Positions 1 to 10,305 of a stretch of DNA of 64,000 bases are shown piece by piece. A program made the translations under genes and the position numbers. The stretch covers positions 15,997,574 through 16,061,573 of the forward strand of contig CM077658.1 of the NCBI GenBank assembly GCA_039707465.1. Reading direction: 5' to 3'. Each line of letters opens with the position of its first letter. Position 1 is the first letter of the stretch. The stretch comes from Rhabdophis nuchalis (taxonomy: Eukaryota; Chordata; Lepidosauria; Squamata; Natricidae). Below the pieces are notes generated by a model that worked only from the letters and a program-made list of their open reading frames with translations, was not told the DNA's origin and ran no database searches.

Positions 1-1257
1 TACCATCCCTATCCTAATTTATCTTTTTATTTATATCCATTTCACGTATCCAAAATCATGTTTATACATATATATGTTGTCTAATACATGCTTGATGAAA
101 TAAATAGATAAATAAATAAAAGAAACAACCCTCTAAAAGGATGCAAATGGCCAGCTACCTGCAAGGAATATAAATCCTTCAATTCCCCACCATCCAGTCA
201 TTGCTGAAGAAGCTTCTTGGTTGAGAAGCCAAACATCTTCAAAGGAAAAAAACAAAAGAAAGTCCAGTTGCCTCCTGAAAAAGCACCTTTGGGGCACATT
301 GAATTTTGACCTGTATAAGAACAGGCCCTATAGAAGGAATAATGAAGTAGGGGTGAGGTTTCAAAGGATCCTTCTGGGTTGTTTTTTTTAAAGTTTGCAA
401 AAGGCTGCATTAAATAAAGCATGGAGCAAGGTACATTGTCTGGGGGCCATTGTTTCCAACGGAATATGCTATTCCAGCATAATCAGATGCGTTGTGAAGT
501 TAATAGCTCCTGGTATCACCTACCAGTCAAAATACTTATTTGCTAGTTCAGCAGGACTGAGCCAGGAGTCATTTTCTCTCCCTTTTGCAATGGAAACGGT
601 CAAGATTAATTCCCCATTCATCTGAAAACAAAAGAACAAAGGTGAGGACAAGATCCCAGGCTGTCAAGAAGCAGCAGGCGATGGTTATACGCATCTACTA
701 TTCCCTCTCCTTAATAATGTTGGAGCCATTATGTAAATCAGAAGTAAGAGCCTTTTCCGGTAGATGCAAGAGGAACAATTGGGCATTAAAGGAAAAAAAA
801 ACCCGCAAAGCCTTCTTTTGACAGCCACAGCTCAATCAATGTGGCAGGTCTATCAGTGGCCTCAGGTTGGCTGCCTGATTGACAGCCAGCAGATGATGGA
901 GGAATGAGATTGTCAGGGTAGCTGCTGATCACCCCGGAGTTTTTCCCGTAATGACTGAAAACAAAGATCAGCCGCCCAAGGTGATCTCTTGTTTTACAAG
1001 CAAGACGCGAGACTACTAACACCGACTGTGTCTTATGTAATGACTTCACCAACATGGCAGTGGCGGAATGAAAATGGCTCTCCCATCTTCCAAGGCAATG
1101 CAATTTTAATCAGTGCTATGAATCTCTCTCTTTTTCTGCATTTTGCTATTTAGGTACCATTATAGGACTGTTAGCTGCAGAGCTCAGGAGAATGACTTCT
1201 CTCCTGGCAAATAGCAGGATAAAATAGAGGAAGTTCTCTTACATGTTGAGCCATACA
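1..1257. other. Unique flank, no gene seen
   Basis: AT-rich single-copy-looking DNA with a short A/T run near 95-120. Open frames here are short and have no recognisable domains or splice context. I see no gene or clear repeat. Confidence 0.5.
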
Positions 1258-1483
1258 GCAGTGGCAGTGCGATGGTTAGAATGCAGTATCGCAGGCTGAC
1301 TCTGCTTACAGTCAGGAGTTCGATCCTGACCGGCTCCAGGTTGACTCAGCCTTCCATCCTTCCGAGGTGGGTGAAAATGAGGACCCAGATATTTGGAGGC
1401 AAGAGGCTGACTCTGTAACCAGCTTAGAGATGGCTGTAAAGCACTATGAAGCAATATGTAAGTATAAGTGTAAGTGCTTTTGC
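1258..1483 (+). mobile_element. tRNA-derived SINE, family 1
   Basis: The head resembles a tRNA pol III promoter: an A-box-like GATGGTTAGAATGCAG and a B-box-like GTTCGATCCTGACC about 50 bases on. The body (GACTCAGCCTTCCATCC, then GGACCCAGAT) and the tail (GCAATATGTAAGTATAAGTG) recur at many other places in this window, such as 6858-7081 and 29408-29567. The copy is nearly full length but diverged. I do not assign a database family name. Confidence 0.85.
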
Positions 1484-1594
1484 TAGCTCGCTCACAATTG
1501 TTGACACCAACATGCCAACGGTTTGGACCCTACATGGATGTGGGAAGGGGTAAACCTTTCTGTCAAACTCATCTGCTCATCCGCAAACTCATGA

Positions 1595-1834
1595 GCCGCG
1601 GTGGCTCAGTGGTTAGAGGGCAGTACTGCAGGCTACTGTTGCTGATCACTGACTGCCCACAGTTTGGCAGATCCAATCTCACTAGGCTCAAGGTTGACTC
1701 AGCCTTCCATCCTTTCGAGGTGGGTAAAACGGGGAGCCAAATTGTTGGGGGCAAAAGGCTGATTCTGTAAACTGCTTAGAAAGGACTGTAAAAGCACTAT
1801 GAGGCGGTATATAAGTCTAAGTGCTATTAGTATA
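1595..1834 (+). mobile_element. tRNA-derived SINE, family 1
   Basis: Same family as the copy about 110 bases upstream: GGTGGCTCAGTGGTTAGA head, GACTCAGCCTTCCATCC body and TATATAAGTCTAAGTGCTAT tail. An extra 15-20 bases lie between the A-box and B-box regions. The B box is degraded, so it is probably no longer transcribed. Confidence 0.85.
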
Positions 1835-1950
1835 GCTCTTTGGTCTAACCTCAGCCTTCAGTCCCAAAAGGAGGGTTATGTGGTATGCATGAATTTTCTC
1901 TCCTGCAGCTCCACCTCTCTGATTATTATGTGGGGTAGGATATAAAGCTA

Positions 1951-2169
1951 CAGGTATTCCTCAACATACAATCATTTGTTTAGCAATTTTTTTCAAATTG
2001 CAAAGCAATTGAAAAAAGCAATTTATGACCCATTCTGGCCCTTAGAACTTGCAACATCCCCACAGTCACGTGATCAAAATTTGGACGCATGGCAACCTGC
2101 ATATATTGATGGCAGTTGAAGCATCCAATGTGATTGGCATTTGTGACTTTCCCAGTCAGCTTTCGATGA
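1951..2169 (+). mobile_element. 5' part of an old hAT-like element, interrupted
   Basis: It begins CAGGTATTCCTCAACATACA, resembling the terminus of a common hAT family whose ends read CAGGTAGTCCTCGACTTAC. A related complete short copy with both termini sits at 31970-32115. Inner text such as GCAATTTATGACC and CACGTGATC fits that family. It stops at a MITE insertion (2178-2582). Its continuation seems to be 2583 to about 2600 and then 5698-5850, beyond an L2 insertion. Confidence 0.55.
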
Positions 2170-2177
2170 CCTATGGG

Positions 2178-2350
2178 CAGGGGTGGGTTTCTGCAGGTTC
2201 GCACCTACTCGCGAGAACCGGTTGGTGAAATTTAGAGAACCGGTGAGAGGGGGTTCCACCGGCGTACCTGGAAGTAAATCTGGCCCACCGCTGCCAGTGA
2301 CCCAATGGGAAGGAAAGGAAAGGAAGGAAAAAAGGAAGGAAGAAAGGAAA

Positions 2351-2407
<57 letters not shown>

Positions 2408-2582
2408 ATTTATCATCACAATTGAGTCCAAAATTTTGGTTGCTAAGCAAGAGCGCTGTTAAATGAGTTTCATCACATTTTAAAAAGTGGCCACTCCCAC
2501 CTGTCACATGACTGCCAAGCCACACCCACAAAATAGGCCACGCCTACAGAGTAGGTTCTAAAAAATTTGAAACCCACCCCTG
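2178..2582. mobile_element. hAT MITE with internal GGAA/GAAA microsatellite
   Basis: The ends are perfect 14-bp terminal inverted repeats, CAGGGGTGGGTTTC and GAAACCCACCCCTG. It is bracketed by an 8-bp target duplication CCTATGGG (2170-2177 and 2583-2590), the hAT hallmark. The interior has AGAACCGGT motifs and GCCACGCCTAC-like text but no transposase, so it is non-autonomous. A (GGAA)/(GAAA) tract fills 2308-2407. A second copy of the same family lies at 7519-7969. Confidence 0.93.
2308..2407 (+). repeat. (GGAA)/(GAAA) microsatellite inside the MITE
   Basis: Starts as GGAAAGGAAAGGAAGG and becomes a clean GAAA run of about 13 units. It sits at the same internal position as the longer tract in the 7519-7969 copy. 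Repeat peptides (KKERKKER and the complementary FLSFFLSF) from this tract are not genes. Confidence 0.95.
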
Positions 2583-2599
2583 CCTATGGGGGAAGTTGG

Positions 2600-5500
2600 G
2601 TCAACATTAGGCTGCAACATTAGGTTGGTTACAAACGGTCGGGTGCCACAACCCCCGCAGGCTAGGTGGCCAGGGAATACAGAGCCAGGGTCTGCGGCTG
2701 ATGTTCTGCAACGCCAGGTCCGTTGTCAACAAAGCCCCCCTCATTAGTGACCTTGTGTCAGAGGGGGAGCCGGACCTGGTAGGAATTGCGGAGACCTGGT
2801 TGGGCCCCGAGGGAGGTCATCCCCTCGTTGAAATGTGCCCACCAGGCTACCGCGCATTTCATCAGCCGCGGGCCCTAGGCAGGGGTGGCGGGGTAGCGGT
2901 CATTATTAAGGAAGGCCTGGAGCCGAGAGAGACCATTGTGCCTCAGACCTCCGGCTGTGAGTCCCTCTGCATGAAGTGGGGCCTAGGGAGGCAGTTGGGC
3001 TTGCTGGTTGTATACCTGGCTCCCCGCTATGTAGCAGCAGCCCTGCCCGAGCTCCTCGAGGTGATCGCTACGGTGGCAGTGGAGACCCCCAGACTTATAG
3101 TCATGGGGGACTTTAATCTGCCATCGTTGGGCGAATCATCCGTGGTAGCTCGGGAGTTCATGGCTTCCATGACGGCCATGGACCTGACCCAAGTAATTCA
3201 AGGCCCCACCCATGAGGGTGGACATACGCCGGACCTCATCTTTGTCTCGGGCCAATGGAAGAGTGATCTGGGTACAGGGGATATAGTCATCACACCCTTG
3301 TCATGGTCCGACCACTCACTTCTCCGACTCGACTTTCCGACCGCTGCTCCCCTCCGCGGGGAGGCGGAACCAGAGTTACCAATCTGGTACCGCCCCAGGC
3401 GCTTGATGGACCCGGACGGGTTCCAGACAGCGCTTGGGCCATTTCCTGTATCCCTGACCCGCGCCCCGATGGAGGACCTCACGGCCGCATGGAATAATGC
3501 GGCCGTGGGAGCCTTAGATCGGGTCGCGCCCTTGCGGCCTCTCTCGCGGCGGCGAACCACCCTGGCTCCTTGGTTTACTGAGGGGCTGCGGGTGATGAAA
3601 CGCCGCAAGAGATGCCTAGAGAGAAGGTGGAGGGCTAGCCGCTCTGAATCTGACCGGACACAGGTAAGAGCCCATTTACGGACTTACATTGTGGCGCTGA
3701 GGGTGGCCAAACGTCATCATTGTGCTACCCTCATAGCATCCGCAGAAAACCGCCCTGCCGCCCTGTTTAGGGTGACCCGTTCTCTCCTTCATCAGAGGGA
3801 GCGGGAAGCCCCGCTACAGGGTAGAGCAGAGGAATTTGTGATTTTTCTGCAGGAGAAAACCGCCCAGATACAGAGTGAGCTAGCCCCCATTCATGGCCCA
3901 GTGGGATGCCACGAGAGAGATCTTGTTTGGGAGGAGTTTGACCCCGTTACTTCCGAGGATATGGACAGGCTACGTGGGCGACTGCGAGCCGCCACATGTT
4001 CATTGGACCCGTGCCCCTCCTGGCTTGTACTGGCATCCTGGGAGGTGACACGAGGCTGGCTCCAAGAGGTTATCAACGCATCCTTGAGTGAGGGTTCCTT
4101 GCCTGCCTCCCTAAAAGAGGCTATGGTGAGGCCCCTCCTCAAGAAGCCCTCTTTGGACCCAGCTCTTTTGAACAACTATCGTCCAGTCTCCAACCTTCCC
4201 TTCTTGGCGAAGGTTGTTGAGAGTGTGGTGGCACAACAGTTTCCCCGTCACCTGGAGGAAGTTGACTATCTAGATCCGCGCCAGTCCGGCTTTCGGCCCG
4301 GGCATAGCACCGAGACGGCATTGGTCGCGTTGGTAGATGATCTCTGGAGGGCCAGAGATGGGGGATGTTCCTCCATCCTGGTCCTATTAGACCTCTCGGC
4401 GGCTTTCGATACCATCGACCATGGTATCCTATTGCATCGGCTGGGGGGGTTGGGGGTGGGAGGCACCGTTTTGCGGTGGTTCTCCTCCTACCTCTCTGGC
4501 CGATCGCAATTTGTGCGGGCAGGAGAGCAGAGGTCGACCCCGAGACCCCTCACATGCGGGGTGCCTCAGGGGTCGGTCCTCTCGCCTCTCCTGTTTAATG
4601 CATACATGAAGCCGCTGGGTGAGATCATCCATGGTTTTGGGGTAGAGTACCACCTGTACGCTGATGACACCCAGCTGTACATATCTACCCCAGACCACCC
4701 CAACGATGCCGTAGCGGTGATGTGCCAGTGCCTGGAAGCCGTGCGGATCTGGATGGGAAGTAACGGACTTAGGCTCAACCCGACCAAGACCGAGTGGCTG
4801 TGGTTTCCGGCTGCCCGATTCAACCAGCTTTCTCCAACGCTGGCCATAGGGGGCGAACATCTTGCCCCTGTGGATGGGGCGCGCAATTTGGGTGTCCTCC
4901 TGGATACCCGGCTGTCTATGGAAGAGCAAGTGACAGCCGTGGCCAGGAGGGCGTTTTACCAGGTTCGCCTGGTTCGCCAATTGCGCCCCCTATTGGATCG
5001 GGACGCCCTTCGCACAGTCACCCATGCCCTCGTGACATCCCGACTGGACTATTGCAACTCTCTCTACATGGGGCTCCCCTTGAGGTGCACCCGGAGGCTT
5101 CAGTTAGTTCAGAATGCGGCCGCGCGAGCAATTATGGGCACCTCCAGGTTTGCCCATGTAACACCGCTCCTGCGCGAGCTGCACTGGCTACCTGTCGTCT
5201 TCCGGGTGCGCTTCAAGGTGTTAGTTATCATCTTCAAAGCGCTCCATGGCTCGGGACCTAGCTATCTGCGAGATCGGATCCTGCCCCACACATCCTCACG
5301 ACCGATTCGCTCCCACAGAGAGGGGCTTCTCCGGGTGCCGTCCACTAGACTTTGTCAGCGGGCGACGCCCAGGGGAAGGGCGCTCTCTGTGGCGGGCCCG
5401 GCCCTCTGGAACGACCTTCCCCCTGATATTAGAACGACCACCGACCTCCGCTCCTTCCGGGTAAAATTGAAGACCCATCTCTTTCGACTGGCCGGCCTTG

Positions 5501-5697
5501 AATAGTTCTCTCTGTCTTTTAATTACAAATTTTAATGGGTTTTAATTATATATTTTTAGCATAGGTAGATTTATTTAATTTTATTTTAAGTAATGTTTGT
5601 ATTTTGTATATTGTTTTTAATTATGCCTGTGCACCGCCCCGGGTCCCTGTGGGGAGAGGGTGCGGTTAATAAATCTTAATTTGAATTTGAATTTGAA
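2600..5697 (+). mobile_element. L2-clade LINE, 5'-truncated, with open ORF2
   Basis: A GC-rich non-LTR retrotransposon of about 3.1 kb, markedly different in base composition from the AT-rich flanks. It carries one long endonuclease/reverse-transcriptase frame, then an A/T-rich 3' UTR, a conserved GCACCGCCCCGGGTCCCTGT box (repeated in the fragment copies at 11.2 and 11.7 kb) and a short TTTGAA-type tail (5678-5697). There is no ORF1, so it is probably 5'-truncated, with a left boundary only approximate at 2590-2640. It lies inside the remnant hAT element and just right of the MITE. Confidence 0.9.
2701..5505 (+). CDS. LINE ORF2: APE endonuclease plus reverse transcriptase (L2 clade)
   Basis: The product copies element RNA into a nicked chromosomal target (target-primed reverse transcription). 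An N-terminal APE-type endonuclease covers about residues 1-210, with the NARS motif at 4-7, E31 in ETWL, GDFN at 136-139 and SDH at 203-205. A reverse transcriptase follows at about 490-740: NYRPVSNLP at 492-500, LDLSAAFDTIDH at 563-574, VPQGSVLSPLLF at 621-632 and the catalytic YADD at 653-656. The C-terminal region ends with the ALWNDLPP-type motif. No stop or frameshift interrupts the 934 codons. The ATG used here is simply the first in frame. The frame stays open upstream to 2611 (stop at 2608-2610), and the endonuclease seems to begin close to this ATG, so the natural start was probably lost by 5' truncation. The HSTETAL and FDTIDH motifs favour L2 over CR1. The intact frame suggests a fairly recent insertion. 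It is not a host gene. Confidence 0.92.
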   Translation: MFCNARSVVNKAPLISDLVSEGEPDLVGIAETWLGPEGGHPLVEMCPPGYRAFHQPRALGRGGGVAVIIKEGLEPRETIVPQTSGCESLCMKWGLGRQLGLLVVYLAPRYVAAALPELLEVIATVAVETPRLIVMGDFNLPSLGESSVVAREFMASMTAMDLTQVIQGPTHEGGHTPDLIFVSGQWKSDLGTGDIVITPLSWSDHSLLRLDFPTAAPLRGEAEPELPIWYRPRRLMDPDGFQTALGPFPVSLTRAPMEDLTAAWNNAAVGALDRVAPLRPLSRRRTTLAPWFTEGLRVMKRRKRCLERRWRASRSESDRTQVRAHLRTYIVALRVAKRHHCATLIASAENRPAALFRVTRSLLHQREREAPLQGRAEEFVIFLQEKTAQIQSELAPIHGPVGCHERDLVWEEFDPVTSEDMDRLRGRLRAATCSLDPCPSWLVLASWEVTRGWLQEVINASLSEGSLPASLKEAMVRPLLKKPSLDPALLNNYRPVSNLPFLAKVVESVVAQQFPRHLEEVDYLDPRQSGFRPGHSTETALVALVDDLWRARDGGCSSILVLLDLSAAFDTIDHGILLHRLGGLGVGGTVLRWFSSYLSGRSQFVRAGEQRSTPRPLTCGVPQGSVLSPLLFNAYMKPLGEIIHGFGVEYHLYADDTQLYISTPDHPNDAVAVMCQCLEAVRIWMGSNGLRLNPTKTEWLWFPAARFNQLSPTLAIGGEHLAPVDGARNLGVLLDTRLSMEEQVTAVARRAFYQVRLVRQLRPLLDRDALRTVTHALVTSRLDYCNSLYMGLPLRCTRRLQLVQNAAARAIMGTSRFAHVTPLLRELHWLPVVFRVRFKVLVIIFKALHGSGPSYLRDRILPHTSSRPIRSHREGLLRVPSTRLCQRATPRGRALSVAGPALWNDLPPDIRTTTDLRSFRVKLKTHLFRLAGLE

Positions 5698-5850
5698 CAA
5701 TTTTTGATTCATTTAACAACTGGAATAGTTTGCTTAATCAACAGCCATGCCCCCACCCAAAAAAGTCACCAAATCAGGCACAACTTATGAAAATGTCCTT
5801 TTAAAAACGTAAAAGTAATTAATAAATACTAATAGTCACCCTCAAACTTG
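5698..5850 (+). mobile_element. Probable downstream remnant of the interrupted hAT element
   Basis: Text such as ATTCATTTAACAACTGG and TTGCTTAATCAACAGCC resembles the interior of the hAT family whose start is at 1951. The 3' terminus is not visible. The link rests on resemblance and position, so it is tentative. Confidence 0.45.
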
Positions 5851-6857
5851 TAGATAATGGGCTGCAACTCCAATAATAACTCACTAACATGGCCGTTTGG
5901 TTGTACTGTCTAGAAATGATGGGATTTGTAATCCCAAACATCTGGAAAGAACCAGATGGAAAACCATGTGGAAAACTGCTATGAGCATGAATGTTGTGGT
6001 TTTATCACTTCATGGTAGATTATCATTATGTATGTACGAGTAATGTATTTTTAGCTTCATTTGGATTTACAGTAGCTAGCCTAAAAAAAATCTCACCAGG
6101 TTTTATGTTTGATCTTGATGCCACTGAAATATTAATCACACATATGCCCATTCATTATTTTTAAATTCAACTTTCTTCAGAAAGCTGATTAACAAATAAG
6201 TTTGAAAAAGTATTAGAAAATGGAAATATTTAATTAAACAAGATGTTCCATGACCAATGAAAGTAAAATTAAGTCATGCTAATGTGCTCTGAAGATTTAA
6301 TTATTTGTAAATATGGTTAATGAATATTGCTCTGGGCAGGCGGTTTATAACCCTAAATGTTTTACTATCTTGGTGGATTTTTTTTTTAAAAAAAATAATG
6401 ACCGGAATCTGTCTTAGATACAAATTCTTAATTTGGAAGTTTCTTTTTATGCCTATATTCTTACAAGTCCCATACCATCTATGAAAGAAGTTTTTAACGT
6501 AGGCTAGATGGAGAAATTTTGCGTGGCTTAAAATGACTCAAGCAAACTACAGATCTGAACCTTGTTCAGAGGCCTCTGGGGCAAACCACAGTGAAATAAA
6601 GCAACTGGTGTCACAACACAAGTCAAACTCCATCCCTTAATACTCATGCGGAGAATTATAATGCAAATATAAAAGGGACCGAGTTGGCATCATGAAATTA
6701 CAATGCATGCTTTATCATTAACTTCCATCAACCTCCTCATTTTTATTTCTCTTCTGCCATTCTCAAAATGCTAATTACTGTTCCACCTTAATTTTATTTG
6801 AGTTGATACATCTGATTGAGCCAAGTTTACTGGAGGAATAATAATAATACTGATCCT
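5851..6857. other. Mostly unique AT-rich DNA
   Basis: 5900-5960 has a GATGGGATTTGTAATCCCAAACATCTGG segment that looks like a diverged interspersed repeat. From about 6170 to 6330 the sequence is simple-repeat-free and rich in homeodomain-like AATTA and TAATTA words, which could be conserved non-coding DNA. No gene seen. Confidence 0.4.
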
Positions 6858-7081
6858 ATCTGTAGCGCAGTGGTTAGAATGCAGCATTGCAGGATAATTC
6901 TGCTGACTGCCAGGAATTCGATCCTGGCTGGCTCAGGTTGACTCAGCCTTCCATCTTTCTGAGGCAGATAAAAATGAGTACCCAGATTGTTGCAGGTGAT
7001 ATGCTGGCTCTGCAAACTGCTTAGAAAGGGTTGTAAAGCACTGTGAAGCGGTATATAAGTCTAAGTGGTATTGCTATTGCT
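6858..7081 (+). mobile_element. tRNA-derived SINE, family 1
   Basis: Well-preserved copy. The A-box region GTAGCGCAGTGGTTAGAATG and B-box region ATTCGATCCTGGC are intact, followed by the GACTCAGCCTTCCATC body and a GCGGTATATAAGTCTAAGTG tail ending in TATTGCTATTGC. Confidence 0.92.
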
Positions 7082-7218
7082 AACCCATGAAGGAGTTCCG
7101 CATTTTTAGGATTTCTTTATATGCATTGAGTATTGAAGTTTTGCTTCTTCTGTGGATTACGATAAGTTCTTTTTCTACTTTCCTTGATAAATTGTTGATA
7201 GAAATGAATATAGTTTCA

Positions 7219-7312
7219 ATCTGGTGGCACAGTGGTTAGAATGCAGTATTGCAGGCAAATCTGCCCAATGTCAGTAGTTCAACCCTGACCAGCTTAAGGT
7301 TAACTCTGCTGT
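7219..7312 (+). mobile_element. tRNA-derived SINE, family 1, head only
   Basis: Contains GGTGGCACAGTGGTTAGAATG and AGTTCAACCCTGACCAG, then the start of the body (TTAAGGTTAACTC). The rest is absent, so it is 3'-truncated or very diverged. Confidence 0.75.
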
Positions 7313-7518
7313 AGTATTCTATAACTGGTGATTTTAATACTTTTATGTTGTAAGCCATCCAGTCCTGTTGGATATGAGATGAGTAGCAAATAGATTTCTA
7401 AATAAATTAAGTAAGTAAGTAAATAAATAAGTAAATAAGTAAGTATATTTTTCTCTAGAATGCCATAATCCAGCCAACAGGAATGCAACACGCTTTTTAT
7501 GGGAGCAAGCCTCATAGC

Positions 7519-7677
7519 CAATGGTGGGTTTCTGCAGACACGCACCTACTCGCAAGAGCCGGATGGTGAAATTTAGAGAGCTGGTGAGAGGCGGTTCCAC
7601 CGGCGGACCAAGAAGTAAGTCTGGCCTGCCACTGCCAGTAACCCAATGGGAAGGAAAGGAAAGGAAGGCAGAAAGGA

Positions 7678-7725
<48 letters not shown>

Positions 7726-7969
7726 AGGAAGGAAGGAAGGAAGGAAGGAAGGAAGGAAGGAAGGAAGGAAGGAAGGAAGGAAGGAAGGAAGAATTTATTA
7801 TCACAATTGAGCCCAAAATTTTGGTTGCTAAGCAAGAGCGTTGTTAAATGAGTTTCACCACATTTTACAAGTTGGCCACTCCCACCCTGTCACATGACTG
7901 CCAAGCCACGCCCACAAAATAGGCCACACCTAAAGAGTAGGTTCTAAAAAAAATTGAAACCCACCACTG
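7519..7969. mobile_element. hAT MITE with internal GAAA/GGAA microsatellite, copy 2
   Basis: Same family as 2178-2582. Ends CAATGGTGGGTTTC and GAAACCCACCACTG match at 13 of 14 as inverted repeats. Flanks CTCATAGC (7511-7518) and CTCACAGC (7970-7977) form an 8-bp target duplication with one difference. The interior is closely alignable with copy 1 on both sides of the microsatellite, including AATTTTGGTTGCTAAGCAAG and CCACTCCCACC. Confidence 0.93.
7652..7793 (+). repeat. (GAAA)n-(GGAA)n compound microsatellite
   Basis: About 140 bases of pure purine: a GAAA block followed by a long AAGG block. It occupies the same internal site as the tract in the sister MITE but is longer and of different composition, so the two tracts expanded separately. 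Confidence 0.95.
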
Positions 7970-7977
7970 CTCACAGC

Positions 7978-8653
7978 ACTTAGCAGAATTTCCTATAAAA
8001 GTTCACAAGAGCCTAGTGTAAATTTGTAAAGCTGTATTAATTTTGAAATAAAAGTCACATTAAAAAAAAACCCAACGGTACCTAGTTGAGGCAAATATAA
8101 AGGGGACCAGAAGAGGTTTGAACAGGGTTGGGTTTGGACTTCTCTAAATAAATATCTTTGCCTGCCTGAGAAAGTTTGGGCGAGTGTAATAATACACGTG
8201 ATTTTTTTTTTTTTTAAACCTCAATAGAGAAATGCTAAAGTAGTAGTATTATCATCTCATTATCAGTTACATGAAGTGTCAACTTAGAAAGTATCACAGT
8301 GTCATCCCGAAATGACACTGTCTCCGGAAAAATCACGCTGGGTGGCAAAGAAAACTTCAAAGGAAAAGCTACGCCACTTTGCGATGCCAACATTTTGCTG
8401 AGGCATTTGTTTTCAGACAAATAAATAAATAAATAAAATCGACGTGGAGTTTTTCGGAGAACGAATAGGAATTCATTACTCGGGCTGACATCACAAGAAC
8501 AATAACAACCCCCCCAAAAATAGGCAAAGAAGAAGAAAAAAGATCTCGAAGAAAATATGCACAAATATTCTAATGAAAGGAATGTGAAACCCCTCCACTT
8601 TTTCCCTAGAATAATTGGTTGAAAAATCATTGTTTACTACAGGAGATTTGTGT

Positions 8654-8684
<31 letters not shown>

Positions 8685-9725
8685 GTTTTAACCTTGCAGA
8701 TCTGGCCAGTTCCTTTTTAATGCGTTACAAAGCTTGTGATTGTCCAAAGGGGAATATCAGATACTGTGTTTGAATGCATTTGAATGAATTAATCCATATC
8801 TCATAGCTATGTCCTATTTTTTTTATCCATAAGTAACTTCCAATGTATTCAAAAGCTTATTTCCAAATAAGAACACAAAGAAGAGAAGCTGCATGGTTTT
8901 GCATGGTGACTTGTAAATCTGCTTGTGTGCATCTTAATTTTTGTCCAAGGATTGATTGCCGATCTAGGGATGATATTTGCAAACTCAAGGCAGAAGGGGA
9001 ACTATTTAGCTCTTCTTTCAAAAGCAAATCAAGTAAGAAATTGCTGCCCACCAACCTAGATGTAGCAACAGCAGCTGCAGCAACAGAACAAAAAACAAGT
9101 CTCTGAAAAACTCAGTTTGGCGATTTGATTCAATGGTGACTAGATTCTAATTGGAAAATCAAGTCAAATCATCAGGTCACACTGGATGGTTCTGAATCAC
9201 TTTTGCACATGCCCCAAAATGCCTCCCCCCCCCCAAATTAATTGGGAAATCCACATTCAAATGATCTTATGAACAATGGATTGTCTACATTAAATGGATA
9301 TTTTTTGAGTCAGGTGAAACCACAGCCAGTTCAAAAAAGGACATCTGAATTGCAAGATATCTGATAGCACCTTTGGAAAGCTGAAAATATTTATGGTCTA
9401 CATGCTGTCTATAGAGTATATTGGAGTTTGGCCATTCCAAACTTTTACAGTTATCCGCTGCCTTTTACCGCAGCCATGCTGAAATATGTATTTCCTACAA
9501 TCAAGACTGCAGGCGAGTGATAGAATCGTCAAATCAATTTTGATCCCATGTCTGGGATGGTGACAGCTGATTGAAGAAGAATTGATGTTTTTCAACTGTG
9601 GTGCTGGCATAAATTACTGCATACACCATGGATAGCCAGAGTAACCAACAGAGAAGGGTAAAACCAGACACATCACAATAAGCTAAAATCATAAGATCCA
9701 ATCTGGGTTGGTCACTAGGACCAGA
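7978..9725. other. Unique DNA with a (TG)n tract
   Basis: Mainly single-copy-looking sequence. A (TG)n run of about 14 units lies at 8657-8684 and short homopolymers are common. Open frames of 60-130 codons occur but none shows a domain, good splice context or sequence bias. I see no gene. Confidence 0.5.
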
Positions 9726-9790
9726 AGTTTAGTCTTCTGAGATTTCGGACTCGTGCTGGAGCCCATCATCAGAGAACTTCTCTCTAGCAG
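9726..9790. repeat. Possible degraded retroelement fragment
   Basis: TTTCGGACTCGTGCTGGAGC followed by CCATCATCAGAGAACTTCTC resembles a motif seen near ends of some Penelope-like or other vertebrate retroelements. A similar but not identical phrase occurs at about 26470-26530. The family is not established. Confidence 0.3.
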
Positions 9791-10239
9791 AGTGTGTGCT
9801 TTAGCTATACTTTGTGAGATATTTATATGGTGCCTTTTGGTGTGGCTTTTTAGTTGTTGATTGGGGTATTGGTGGCTGGCTATTAAGCCATTGGTTGTTG
9901 TATCCTTGTTCCCCCAAACCTAAGTACTTGATAAGCCGGTGATAAATCAGCACTCCTGTTGACTGATGACAGGCTTGTTTCCCAGGCTTCAATAATTTCC
10001 CTAGCTGTTTTTATATCTGCTCATCCAATAATCTTAATAGTTGCAAAATTGAATGTATGTCCTTGTTCATTGCAATGCCTGATTTACTTTGGCCATGTCA
10101 TGCATGCAAATTCAGTGTAGAACGCAATGTTGTTAGGAATGATTAGTGGAACAAGATGGTTAGTGGAATGCGGGCTTGACAACATCAAATCTGATACAAA
10201 GCTGATCATCCAATAATTGAAAGAGGCTGTGCTTGACAG

Positions 10240-10305
10240 GGTACCATGGAGAGCATTTGTCTGTAAAGTTGCCAAAAAATCGGACACGACTAAATGGTTA
10301 AAACA
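10240..10305 (+). mobile_element. Bov-B LINE 3' end fragment
   Basis: AAGTTGCCAAAAAATCGGAC followed by ACGACTAAATGG matches the characteristic Bov-B 3' terminus (AGTCGGACACGACT). It is a short degraded remnant. Confidence 0.6.

Noticed and set aside
1258..1330. tRNA gene from A-box and B-box-like motifs
   Set aside because: The cloverleaf cannot be completed and the segment continues into a dispersed repeat body. It is a SINE head.
2701..5505. Host gene with an endonuclease or reverse-transcriptase function
   Set aside because: Motif order, 3' tail and other copies in the window show that it is a LINE ORF2.
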